NCBI RefSeq assembly: GCF_000002235.5 | Contig: NW_022145604.1 | Coordinates: 27,337,291 to 27,401,290 of the forward strand | Direction of reading: 5' to 3' | DNA from: Strongylocentrotus purpuratus | Taxonomy: Eukaryota; Echinodermata; Echinoidea; Camarodonta; Strongylocentrotidae | Length of the DNA stretch: 64,000 nucleotides | Shown here: piece after piece, positions 1 through 10,516 of the stretch | Position numbering within the stretch: position 1 is the stretch's first letter | Layout: each line of letters opens with the position of its first letter | Translations under genes and position numbers: made by a program | The notes under the pieces: generated by a model | What the model saw: only the letters and a program-made list of their open reading frames with translations | Database searches by the model: none | Told to the model about the DNA's origin: nothing

Positions 1-9
1 CGGTTTATA

Positions 10-369
10 AAATGCTAATAAATATATATATATCTTACATTTGTTGCGATTCATAAAATAATATTCACTATGGATTTCACCAACAAAATAATATCAACAG
101 AGAAGGCAACGTCTGATGAGGAGTCTATCTTTTTTAAAGTAGGTCGAAAGGGAGAACCTAGATGCAACAATAGTTAACTTAAAACAAATTTCTACAAGTT
201 ATTGATTGTTAAGGTTGATGAAATGCTAATAGCTATATGCATCTTACATTTATTGCAATTCATAAAATAATATTCACTATGAAGTTCACCAAATAATATC
301 AACAGAGAAGGCAACGTCTGATGAGGAGTCTATCTTTTTTAAAGTAGGTCGAAAGGGGGAACCTAGATG
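10..369. repeat. Direct repeat, two copies of about 150 bp
   Basis: Copies at about 10-164 and 221-369 share AAATGCTAATA, ATTCATAAAATAATATTCAC, AACAGAGAAGGCAACGTC and GGTCGAAAGG, ending at CCTAGATG. Divergence is mainly small indels. The left copy may extend outside the window. Confidence 0.85.
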
Positions 370-592
370 AAGATCGATCGACGGCCTATGGGATTTCATC
401 CCCTGTCAGTTAACAAATTGCCGCGCAGAATACTCAAACTGAACCCTTTCCAAGTTAACGCAACATCTTCTTGAAACCTCTTAAACTTCCACCATGCTAA
501 TAGATACATTTTGTTTGCTTAGTACTCTACTCCTGTTTTGAAATACGAGTACCTACATGCTGTAGCTTTAGGATAACATTGTGACGTCAGGC

Positions 593-596
<4 letters not shown>

Positions 597-644
<48 letters not shown>

Positions 645-652
645 TACACACA

Positions 653-685
<33 letters not shown>

Positions 686-691
686 TCTCTC

Positions 692-727
<36 letters not shown>
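597..727. repeat. Compound CT / CA microsatellite
   Basis: Runs of CT, then CA, then CT again fill about 130 bases. Open frames across it (LSLSLS, HTHTHT) are translation artefacts. Confidence 0.95.
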
Positions 728-728
<1 letters not shown>

Positions 729-3700
729 TATACTTCTTTTTTCTGTGTCTTATTAGTAATATATGTCAAGTTATAAAAAGGATGCCGTATTTGGGTTATT
801 TTTGCTCAACAATCGATGATTGTTTTTAGCCCCAGGAATTCCTCTCTCCACCAATAACTAGGAAGTCAGAGAGAACATATACATACATTTCGGTCATGCT
901 GTTGTTTTATTTGCAGGGTTCATTTTGTAGGTTGCTCAGTACTGTTATTGGACCCCAACTCGTCAATCATCTTCATATATCCTGCTCTCTTTCTCCCATC
1001 TCTTTAATTCATTTTATTTTAAATCTTCTCTCGCACCCTCCCTCTCCATCTGTTCATCTTTTGCCCCATTTTTTTCTTTTCGCAAACATTTTCTCACTCT
1101 CTCTCTCTCTCTCTCTCTCTTCTTTCTGTCATCTCACTTTATCTCTTCTTTTTGTGTTTCTTCTTTGTTCCTTCAATGTTGCTCCTCCCCCTCCTTCAAC
1201 CTTTTCTTCTCTTCCTCTTTTTCTTCTTTTCTCCTACTTTTCTCTAACCCTCTCTTTCTCTCACCCCCTGTCACCTTAACCTCACCTTTCTCATATCCCC
1301 ATTTCTTTCTTTCATCTCTCTCTTTTTTCATCTCTCTCTTTTCCTTTTGTTTCTCTTTGTCTAACTACCCCTCGTTCGCTGCTTCTAAGTTTCTTTAATA
1401 ATGTGTTTCTCCATCTCTCTATCTGTCCTATTCTCTTCCATTGTAAAACAAAATCAAATATTTTGCGCCCATGTTCCGGAGTTAACCGAAGCAAACACCA
1501 GTTGACCAATGGTTTTTCCAAATCAGGAACAGACCTCCAGATTAATGTAAAGAACTTTTCAAACAAGTTAGGTCACGTGTCCAGACGTAGGTTCTCACGT
1601 CAGTACTGTTGTCCAAAGTTTCATTGTCGCCCCTGAACATGGTCAGATGTCATGCCTTGTAGCGTAGTACATCGGGATGTCTTACGATGGGTGGACAGTG
1701 AAAGACAGTCAAAAGTTGTGGTATCAATAGCCACGTTGAGGAACGAACCTAATATAAACGATTGCCAATTCGGTTTGGGCAGTCACGACACGTTTCTCAG
1801 CTTACTGGAATTTCCAATAACCCTATGGACACTGAACATGATTCGAATCCTGGGGTTTGGGGGATTTATGTGTCAGCACATGATAAGCCATGCTATTCAC
1901 CATACGTGCTGTCCATACGATTTGAGCCGACACGTCATGTTACTTCGCACAAATCAAACGTCATTTTGATGCAGATTGGGAAAATCCTACGTGTGAACAT
2001 AATGGCAAACCATGTGACTCCACACATAATCAAATGCTGTCCATACGATGTCAGCCACGTTCGAGGGGATACATTGACAGTAACGTTGAAGACGAACTAT
2101 TAACGAAAATTGCCGTGTAAACATTATGCTTAGCCTAGTGACTTAATCCTCCGGTACATTTTCGCCTGGGCAACTTCTATGCATACGTTCAAACCGATGT
2201 GAGGGATCGGGATACGTTGAGGACATCTGACAGGTGATCCCACAGTTTATGGCTCAAAATGGAAAATGCTGCAAGGAAGAAAGTGCAAATGTATTATTCA
2301 AGGGATGCCCTCTGTCGGCCATGATTAGAGCGTTTCCATTGATTTTTCGGAAAGGTACGAAAATAGTTGAGCCCTCGCCCGAATCTATCCCCGCTACCCT
2401 GACCTTAGAGGTCAACATTAATTGAAGAGGGCGCTGTTTGTTTCGTTTATTACTGATAACGATGATCCGTGAGTCAGATGAAGTGGATTTTCGAGGGTTT
2501 TGTAAAGGTAAAACATGCCCTCTCTTTCACAAAACATATCGATTTGGATATGGGTGTGCAGTGTGTGCGTGTGTGTACGGGGGTGGAGGCGTAAAGGGGG
2601 CACTCCATGGGGTGTGGGTGTTTAAGGGCGTACCTAGTAAAGCTTGCGTTTAACCCCTCTTAGGAAGCCCAGAAGGAAATAAGTAATACATTACTCGCAA
2701 TGTATTTTAGTCAAGGGGAACTTGCCTGCTATAGCCCCCCCCCCCCCCCAACGATAGTAACTGCTGTGTATACATTTAGGTGTGTGGGTGTAGTGAGGCG
2801 AGATAGGGAAACTTTTTTGGAAAAGTATATGGTAAAGATAAAAAGACAAGTCTACAGTATATGTGATGACATATTCGACGAAATGAATTTGAAAATTTAG
2901 TTCCATTCCTAAAGTTTAGATGGAACTTTTCAGTGTTTTTTTTAACATAATTGATGACCTGCATTGTAATTAGCTAAACGATCGCCAGGATTTCAACGAG
3001 GAATGAACGTTCCATACGAAGAAGTAAAACGCAGATAAATGATGGGCCACAACTTGTGTTTGTACTTCTACCTTAATAATCAATTACGTTTTATTATCTA
3101 AGTGCCGATAAAATAAATTTTACAAGTGAATCCATTCTGAAGAAAAGGATTATTTAACAGACTGATTATTGGAAAAAGTGTGAGTGACTTGGTCTTGTGC
3201 ATTGGGTTTACTTAATGTGGCATTGAAACGTTCTGCATGAAACCTCACGCCATTCTAAATAATCCGTTGGACAGATTGGAGTGCCCTAAAAGTCAGGAAA
3301 AACAATTCCAATAAGTGGGGATGTCCCTGTTGAAATTTACATTTCAGTAACCTAATCATGGGTAGCAAGGGATCTAAATCTTCTTTGGAGTCATCTCTCT
3401 CTCTCTCTCTCTTTCTCTCTCTTCCTTTCTTTATCAATTTCTCTCTTCTCCTCCCATCTATTTTTTTCCTTTTCATCCCCTCTCCATTTTCTTTACCCCC
3501 TCTCTCTCGCTTGTTCTCGCCTTGTAATTCTACAATTTATTATCGAATGTTTCTCTTTGGCTGTTGCTGTCGATATCTTCTTTTTGTTTTCCTACACAAC
3601 ATTGTGTTGCTCTGTCTGGAGATGTACTTTCAATCTCAAGGCCGCTGTGTCCTTACTTTCCTCTGTGATTTCTGCGTATCCTTTTTAACTGAAACCTTTA

Positions 3701-4103
3701 TAAAATATTTGTGCTTCGTATCTTGTGTTCTTTCTTTTTGTCCATACAGTTTCTACATGTATGTTCATATTGTTTTACACTTTAGCAAAACTTTGAAATG
3801 TGCACTTGTCCAATATGAGTATCAACTGACACTGCATCTTTGATCCGATTGAACTTGGGTTATCCAAACTGTATATGTAGAGCCTGGTACTAGTAGGTGC
3901 TACATCTACATTCCAATTGAAAAACACCACTTGTGCCATTACACTTTTATAGTTCTGTAGGTTTAATGGGATCATCCATAGACACGTCAACGGCAATAGG
4001 TTACCCATTACACGAGTTCGGTCCTTTTTAAACTCTTATTAAAGAATCACATGATTCATTGATTTGTTTCATTGTCCCTTTTAGCCCCCCTTATTTAAAA
4101 CAC

Positions 4104-4520
4104 TCTCTTTCTCTCTCTCTCTCTCTGCCTCCCCCTTCTCTTTCTCTCTCTGTTCCCTCTCCTCTCTCTTCTCTCTTTCTCACTCTCTCTCTCAGTCTCT
4201 CTCTCTCTCTCTTTTCTTTTCTCTCTCTCTCAGTCTCCTCTCTCTTGATTAAAAAAAACACAAATACGATTCACACAATTTCTTTTAAAAACAAACATAC
4301 AAGTTTTTACTCGCACCCTGTACATATATGCACAAGGATCCTGGCCAGCAGGCTCACACAGGCTCCTCACAGGCACACACAGTGTGCACTCAAGGCCTTG
4401 AAGCAGTACTTTTCTTGGAAGAAGAAGAAGATATCAAATTTAAAGATCTACAAACAAGTATTTGGAAAAAAATTGAAATTAAAAAATAAAATGAAATTAA
4501 ACTCATCTCTCTCTCTCTCT
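4104..4520. repeat. CT-rich microsatellite tracts upstream of the TM4 exon
   Basis: Interrupted CT runs at 4104-4245 and a second short run at 4504-4520 lie on the sense strand of the + gene, the latter about 30 bases before the acceptor at 4550. Confidence 0.9.
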
Positions 4521-4550
4521 TTATCTCCATCTCTCATTCATCCTATACAG

Positions 4551-4681
4551 TTTCTCCGTTGCTGTTTGTCATCCCATGGGCTATTGTAATGAGTTATGAC
4601 AGTATTTCACCCTGCTGGCTGGATCATCTTGATAACCCATACATATGGACCCTCAGAGCACCTCTTATAATCGCAATATTG
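4551..4681 (+). CDS. CRF-receptor-like exon: TM4, ECL2, start of TM5
   Basis: The acceptor is CCTATACAG and the donor is G|GTAAGC. Reading from the third base gives SPLLFVIPWAIVMSYDSISP, then CWLDHLDNPYIWTLRAPLI and IAIL. The Cys-Trp pair is the ECL2 cysteine that bonds to TM3 in class B receptors. The exon is 131 nt; in the neighbouring - strand gene the same segment is split into 61 and 64 nt exons. A CT microsatellite lies about 30 bases before the acceptor. Confidence 0.9.
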
Positions 4682-7600
4682 GTAAGCATTATACCCGTAT
4701 AAGAAATGGCATATTAGTAGCGAGTATCCTATTGGCTGAACAGGGGTCACGTGACAATCGCCATTTTGTTTTATGTGCACGGACGTGAATTAGACTTCGC
4801 GCCTCTCTCTCCTGCGCGTACCCATTGTCTCCGTATTCTTAGTTGCGCGTATCTGACGCGAAGGCAACCTGAATGTAAAGTGGGGGCTTGACTCCAAAGA
4901 ATTAAGCAAGGCATGAAATATAAAATACCCTCAATTTTATAATGCTGCATCCATATTGTCGTTCGATAAAATATATATTCAACTCCAAATGCAGCATTCC
5001 CCTCATGCCATTGTAGTTCAACCTTGGCCCGCGGCCTCGGAAATATAACACCACTTAGGATTTTCAGAATTCGTTGGTTCATATATTTTGTTGTATTGGA
5101 CGCCGGAGCACGCAATATTTGTATATTAATCAGTATGAGGTATTCAGCATAAGGTGAAGTCGATGTCCGTTGGAATGCCCAGAGGAGAAACTCAATTCAC
5201 ATGCAGTTGTGGCATTTAACAATAAAGTTCCTAAATGCATGCCCCATGGGTAGCCATTATAGACGTATATATTTTGACAAGCTATTTTCTTTCATATCAT
5301 GCTGCAACTGTGCTCGAGACTTTGTCAAACGTTGAAAAACACCCATAAAACTGCTTTTATATTATAAGAGTGTATATGATATTTCTTATTACCATTTTTT
5401 TCAATTTGCTGATCAGTTATCAAGTATGCCCAGTTCAGTCTCTTGAGTCTGCCAAACCACGCATCCTGTTATTTTTCTTTTCTTTTTTAACTTGTTTTGT
5501 TTTAACAGATCAACACTCTATTCCTCATAAACATCATCCGGATCCTCATTACCAAGTTACAAGCCAGTAACACCATGGAGACGAACCAAATGAGGTCGAG
5601 TAGATTTTTATCTTCTTTTTATTTAATAGCGGTCCCGCCTCTCGAGGCATTGGGTCCATTTAGAAGGAAAAATTATCTCTGGGAGTTGCCGAATTGCACC
5701 GTAATGGACCGCTAAAGAGTGTGACAGAGGAGGATATGCCCTTTTAAGAACGTTGCGTAAAGAAAACGAGCCAGTCATAAATCATCATACCTTCTTATAT
5801 TTCTGTGCTAAGATGGAAGAATCAAATACATCCATCACATTTAGCGTTGATAACTACCCCATTCAAAATTAGGCCTCGACTAGTTCTCTTAATTTCGTTA
5901 ACCTCCCATAAAGTGCAAACATATTTTTCATCGATATTCTCCTTGCATGGCTACTATTCCGTCTGTTTGGCGCCACCAACGTTGTATGTAGTTGACTCAT
6001 ACATCTTTTCTTATTTTAACTCTAAAAGGTTGAATTTTACGTTTCGGGGTAGTTATTCCAACGTGTTACATTTGACAAGAACGAACAAACTTACAGGAAT
6101 CATTGACATTCATACAATAAGCCATCATTTTCTTTTGTTTTACAGGAAAGCGACGAAAGCTGTGGCCGTCCTGTTCCCATTGCTCGGTCTGACCAATCTC
6201 ATCTTCTTTTGGAATGTGAAAAGTGAGAACGAGGCCGTAGAGAAAGCTTTCATTGCCACCAATGCTGTTCTACAGTCAACGCAGGTAAGGAATATCGTTA
6301 GTGTGGGTTCTCAATTATCGTGTTTGCATATACTTGAAATGTAAAAATCGAATACCTCTGAAAATGACCGTTAATGAAATTATATGGCCATCCACAAAGA
6401 TTTCGCGAATATTTCATGAACTGCAATATTCTAGAACTCGGAGGTAATTTGAAATCAAGTTTGCATAATTAACTTGAAATGAAAACCTCTGAAAATGACC
6501 TTTAATCAAATAAAGGCTATTCACAAATATTTTTCGATTATTTCACGAACTGCAATATTTTATAACTCGGAGGTAAATTTAAACAATTGTGCATATACTT
6601 GAAACGAAAACTACTGAAAATGGCCTTTAATAAAATTGAGACCACGCACAAAGATCTCGTGGATATTTCGTGAACCGCATTACTCTAAAACTCAGAGATA
6701 ATTTTAAAACAGGATATGCTATGTGAATGCAACGATAACAACTGGTTCTTATAAAAGCGTTTTACCACCTCACATCGGCGAAAGCACTTACAATATTGTT
6801 ATTACTCGGGTCATTGTATTCAATTACTATAAGGCACAGTATGACAATAAAAATTCTCCACTCCCTGAGGATAAATCCAGCAAGATGTATTTTTACCGGA
6901 TGGCAATAAATAGGGTATTTGACGTTTGATGCTTGAGGCATGCATGACTGTTAAGGAGCCCTTTCAAACATATCAACTGAGAATTTATTTGTTGTGTGTG
7001 TGTAATCTGCATTTTCCAGCTTTTATTTTGAAATGGGCGAAGTACATGGCATAGGAGAGGGCCCTTAATTTACTGTTCTGTAGAAAACGTCTGATTTGAT
7101 GCTTTAAACACGGATTATTTTTGTTCTGGGTTTTTTTCAGGGTGTTTTCGTTGCGGTGATCTACTGTTTCTTGAATACAGAGGTAAGAAAATCCGGCCAA
7201 AGCACGTATCGCTTAAAGTGACCAAAAAAAAAAGTCTTAAATGACTGTATATAGGAATTATTAAGTTTTACCAATGATTTCCACGCCTTTAAGCTTAGTT
7301 TATGTGTCAACCTTCTTCGTGATTTTTTAATGTTAGTATTGCATTATAAGTATGTTACGATGACGATGTAGTCATTATATAACTTGTTTATTTACACGAT
7401 GATATCGTAATTAATTTGTAACTTTGGAAAGACTCCATTAAAAAAAATAACATAAATCAAATAAATCAAGATTATGTGCACGATTTTTACCATCTGCTTT
7501 GCACCCTTGTCCAATTCTTGAAATATATTGGAACAATATGAGACAAACAGTAAAAATAAATATTCCTTCTTGTTTCAGCTGATTCCGATCAAAATGTTTA

Positions 7601-7951
7601 CACCCAAAGCAAACTCTGTAATCCATGAGTATAGCAAGAATATGTGTGCTTTAGTCAAATAAATGGATAACATGTACATTATACTCTATCAATATTCACC
7701 AATTGATGCTCTTTCAGGTTCGGAAGTTGGTCAAACGCAGGGTTCTCGCTAGCCTTGACGAGTACGGTAAACGAACTCCTCGTCGAAGCCACCAGTACCA
7801 CACCACCAACGGCTCGTGCGGAGTGCCAACGACTTCCGAGGTCGTCATGGCGGTATCGTATCGTCGAAGTACGCAGGATCAATCAACGATAGCTGACCCG
7901 GATCAATACACCGAAATGAAACCGTTTACTTCCGAGTGCGGCGAGAGTTGA
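4551..7951 (+). CDS. Class B GPCR, CRF/DH44-receptor-like, 3' part of gene (5 exons)
   Basis: This is the 3' half of a secretin-family neuropeptide receptor at the plasma membrane, expected to couple peptide binding to G proteins. Five exons join in frame: 4551-4681, 5509-5594, 6146-6284, 7141-7182, 7718-7951 (209 residues plus stop). They encode late TM4, ECL2 with the conserved CW pair, TM5, ICL3, TM6 with PLLG, TM7 (GVFVAVIYCFLNTE) and a 77-residue tail. All introns are GT-AG. RKATKA, STQG and CFLNTEVR recall CRF and insect DH44 receptors; PDF-type receptors are the main alternative. The first visible exon starts in phase 1 (two bases complete a codon), so the ectodomain and TM1-3 exons lie left of the window. 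I looked for a TM3 exon in 1-4550 and found none. Class B family membership is secure; the subfamily is an inference from remembered sequences. Confidence 0.9.
5509..5594 (+). CDS. CRF-receptor-like exon: TM5 and ICL3
   Basis: The 86-nt exon follows TTTTAACAG and encodes INTLFLINIIRILITKLQAS, then NTMETNQM plus the first two bases of an Arg codon. IIRILITKL is the class B TM5/ICL3 signature. The position and phase of the 3' boundary match the matching exon of the - strand gene, which is also 86 nt. The donor GTCGAG is weak against GTRAGT, but it is the only boundary that keeps the frame. Confidence 0.88.
6146..6284 (+). CDS. CRF-receptor-like exon: TM6, ECL3, start of TM7
   Basis: The exon follows GTTTTACAG and ends CAG|GTAAGG. 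It encodes KATKAVAVLFPLLGLTNLIF, a charged ECL3 (KSENEAVEKAF), and NAVLQSTQ leading into TM7. PLLG is the TM6 kink motif of class B receptors. It is 139 nt; the counterpart in the - strand gene is 133 nt with the same phases. Confidence 0.92.
6320..6712 (+). repeat. Tandem repeat, three units of about 130 bp
   Basis: Three degenerate units share TTGCATATACTTGAAA, ACCTCTGAAAATGACC, TTTCRTGAACTGCAATA and AACTCGGAGGTAA, starting near 6322, 6459 and 6587. It begins about 40 bases into the intron after the TM6 exon. Confidence 0.85.
7141..7182 (+). CDS. CRF-receptor-like exon: TM7 (42 nt)
   Basis: The exon lies between TTTTTTTCAG and GAG|GTAAGA and encodes GVFVAVIYCFLNTE. A 42-nt TM7 exon is typical of class B GPCR genes, and the - strand gene here has one of identical length. 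It is too short for ORF prediction and was found from splice sites and motif. Confidence 0.92.
7718..7951 (+). CDS. CRF-receptor-like terminal exon: cytoplasmic tail and stop
   Basis: After CTCTTTCAG the exon opens VRKLVKRRVLASLDEYGKRT, the usual basic helix 8 after TM7, and continues as a Ser/Thr-rich tail (VPTTSEVVMAVSYRRSTQ) that could be phosphorylated for arrestin binding. It ends CGES and TGA at 7949-7951. No PDZ-type C-terminus is present, unlike the - strand receptor. The tail is richer in GC than the flanking AT-rich DNA, as expected for coding sequence. Confidence 0.9.
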   Translation, partial: VRKLVKRRVLASLDEYGKRTPRRSHQYHTTNGSCGVPTTSEVVMAVSYRRSTQDQSTIADPDQYTEMKPFTSECGES

Positions 7952-10027
7952 GCATAGGGCCATGCCTTTGGAAAAACTGATAAAAAAGTTTGTGCGATTG
8001 AACAATCTCGATGTTTTAAGGATCAAGTGCTGCTCCCGAAAGGTATCCCGTGCCAAATAGTTGTTTGTAAGGCGGTGCACCAGTGCAACGGAACGCTATA
8101 AAGAAAGTATGTAATTGTGATAAAACATTGGCTGCATTGAGTGAGGTTATCTGTACAAATGCTGGATTAACAGAACCGCGTGTGTCGTACAAGGATAAAG
8201 TATATTATGAGTACCTTGAGCCGCGCTGGACGCCATTTTGTTTTTTATGACAGCTGAACGATTGATGACCATTACGGATTGATTATTCGTAACTCAGTTA
8301 TCACGATTGTTATTCAACTTGTTTAATGTTGATTGTGATGTATATTGCCAATGATGCCACTTTACATGTCTTAGTAGTTTTCTTCTTAAATTGTTTATGT
8401 GATTATCATGTTTGTGATATATTGGTATTAATAATGGTTAAACATTCGTAGATTGTGATTTGATATGAAATGACATGGATTGGCACCTTATTTAAAAACA
8501 CTAGCTATAATTCATTTTGAAGATAGAAAAAGTGATCTAAAACAGAAGGAGCAATATGGAAACACACATTTGAGGATTTCTTTTTAAAGGGTTACCATTA
8601 AAATGGCTTGTTTGTATTAGGTCCACGGTTCGTCATTCGTTTAAAAAGTATTAATCTAGGATACAAATTACAGTACTCGTAAACTCTGTCTCCCTTTAAT
8701 ATGGTCTTAAAAAGTGACTTTAAATGACAGCGGATATTTAGTCTAGTGAGAATAATATCTTTTCTTGTAAGGGGGTAGTAGAGGCAAGTGCCTCTCCGGA
8801 GCATTTTGCTACGAGTAATGTATTTGTTGAATCCCATTCAAATCCTAAAGATAATTCGCTCATCCTACCCCCACCTCCCCCCCCCCCCTTCCATCTCTCT
8901 AAACAGGGGAGTGAGGGCACATTATTTGGCATCCAATCTGGACGTAGGTATTTGAGAACATTGAGGCATTTTAATCGTATTTATATGTCAATGTCGTAAC
9001 CATCAATTTGTCATTATCTGTACATAAATCTATTGTATAAAAACGAAAGTATATGTTCAAAATATGTAAATACATGTGTATCATACTGGTTTTATTCTTT
9101 ATTGTGTTTTCTAAAATATGTGCCAAGTAAATGTATATTTAAACGTAATGACGAGACTGTTTTCGTATTTAACATGAACAGAAGTTTCAAATTAACATTT
9201 TTTGATTGTCAAGAACATTTTCTTTTTATGAAATTTAAAATGATTAATATATCTAGATAATGTTAAAAATGTGTTAATATTCTCATTTCTATTTTATGAA
9301 AATTGAGTATGTTTCTGTTAACTGATATGGTTTAAGCTTTGGCTACATAACTCTATCTTTTAACTTACAGGACGGATTTCGTTTGCTTTCTACGCCTCTG
9401 TGCACGGTTGCTTGTTTGTCATACGTGCAATTTTGCACAAAACGATATGCACCAATAATGACGGAAGGACTGCTTTGCGCAACACAATGGCGTTGACATT
9501 TAGTAATTTCCGTTCTTGATTACTCCACCAAAATCTTTTTAACACCAAGATAAAGTTATCTTGCACTAGAAACATTCAAATAACCTTGCAGTCTGTTGTA
9601 GGATATCCTATGATAAATACAATGTGGCACAGGGATATTATTTGTGTTGCATGCAGAGAGCGAAAATGAAACTAATCGTTTACAATATATTGCATCATTT
9701 GTTTTCATAGTGCACAAGTATTAAATCTATTATGATTTTACTTTTGTACTCGTCTTGTGAAACACTATTACCTATCCCTTAAATGTAAATTGCTTAACAA
9801 TCTGTTCACCTTTGAGATATATAATGAAATTCAAAAGGGAATATCTTGTGTGAGATTGATGTAAATTTGCAATCGCGAAGTAGTATACTTCAAATCGTGT
9901 ATAGATGTTATACATTAATGTCCATCTATGTACTACATAATTTATAATGATGCATACCCTAGATCTTAGGACTTTGGGGATATGCTATTCATATATATTA
10001 CAAGTCCATACTTTAACCGATTTGAAT

Positions 10028-10212
10028 TTAAAGGGGAAGTCCACCCTGATATTAATTAGGTTTTAATAGAGGCAGAATAATTAAAGAAACAGGTCAGTGT
10101 AATTTTCATAATTTTCTTATTTTTCATCAGATTTTGCTCAGAATTTCACCGATCAATTGCTCTTTTTTTTCTATCAAAATCTACTTAATATCAGGTGAAC
10201 TTCCCCCTTTAA
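10028..10212. mobile_element. MITE-like inverted-repeat element, 185 bp
   Basis: The left end TTAAAGGGGAAGTCCACCC with GATATTAA is mirrored at the right by TTAATATC and GGTGAACTTCCCCCTTTAA. There is no coding capacity. A longer relative lies at about 45303-45815. The TTAA at each end suggests a TTAA target, as in piggyBac-like elements, but no transposase is present. Confidence 0.85.
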
Positions 10213-10254
10213 TAATCTCCACCGACCAGACCAACGCAACGCGATCTCCCCCAA

Positions 10255-10516
10255 CTTGATGCAAGCCGAAGATGGCGGGATTCCCCAATTTCTAGGCTCG
10301 GCGTACCTGTCCAACGAATCAGGGTATATGATTGGGAGAGTTTGGCCAACCCGGTTCGAAGTGGGCACAATATGGCAAATACTGCTGTGTTGGGCAAACA
10401 CTACACATATTAGAATACACGCCTTGTTGTGACCAAGTGAAATAAGGTTGGCCAAGCTCTGTGTAAGACGGCTCTGGAACGGATTCGTGTATCACGCTAT
10501 ATTCGGCTTGCATCAG
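10255..10516. repeat. Diverged inverted repeat (fold-back)
   Basis: CTTGATGCAAGCCGAA at 10255-10270 is mirrored by TTCGGCTTGCATCAG at 10502-10516. An inner pair, TTGGCCAACCC (near 10340) and GGTTGGCCAAG (near 10447), lies in register, which suggests an old palindromic element. Confidence 0.6.

Larger units (their letters stand above)
1..4550. other. Intron or upstream DNA of the + strand receptor; no exon seen
   Basis: No class B exon (HormR, TM1-TM3) is recognisable on the + strand here. The stretch holds a direct repeat near its left end, a CT/CA microsatellite at 597-727, CT-rich DNA at 1085-1400, 3395-3520 and 4104-4245, a poly-C run at 2735-2749, and a weak repeat at 1850-2080 in which GCTGTCCATACGAT occurs twice. 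Confidence 0.6.

Noticed and set aside
110-165. Hammerhead-ribozyme-like core (CTGATGAG ... CGAAA) in both copies of the left-edge repeat
   Set aside because: Stem III could form, but stem II needs an extra unpaired G and the flanking bases do not pair to make stem I in either copy.
4381-4430. CALKALKQYFSW, resembling the TM3 start of class B receptors
   Set aside because: The match stops after a few residues, the NYFW-EGLYLH motif does not follow, and lysine codons replace the membrane helix.
4059-4589. Long Leu/Ser-rich open frame
   Set aside because: It is the translation of CT microsatellites; the real exon in this region is in a different frame starting at 4551.
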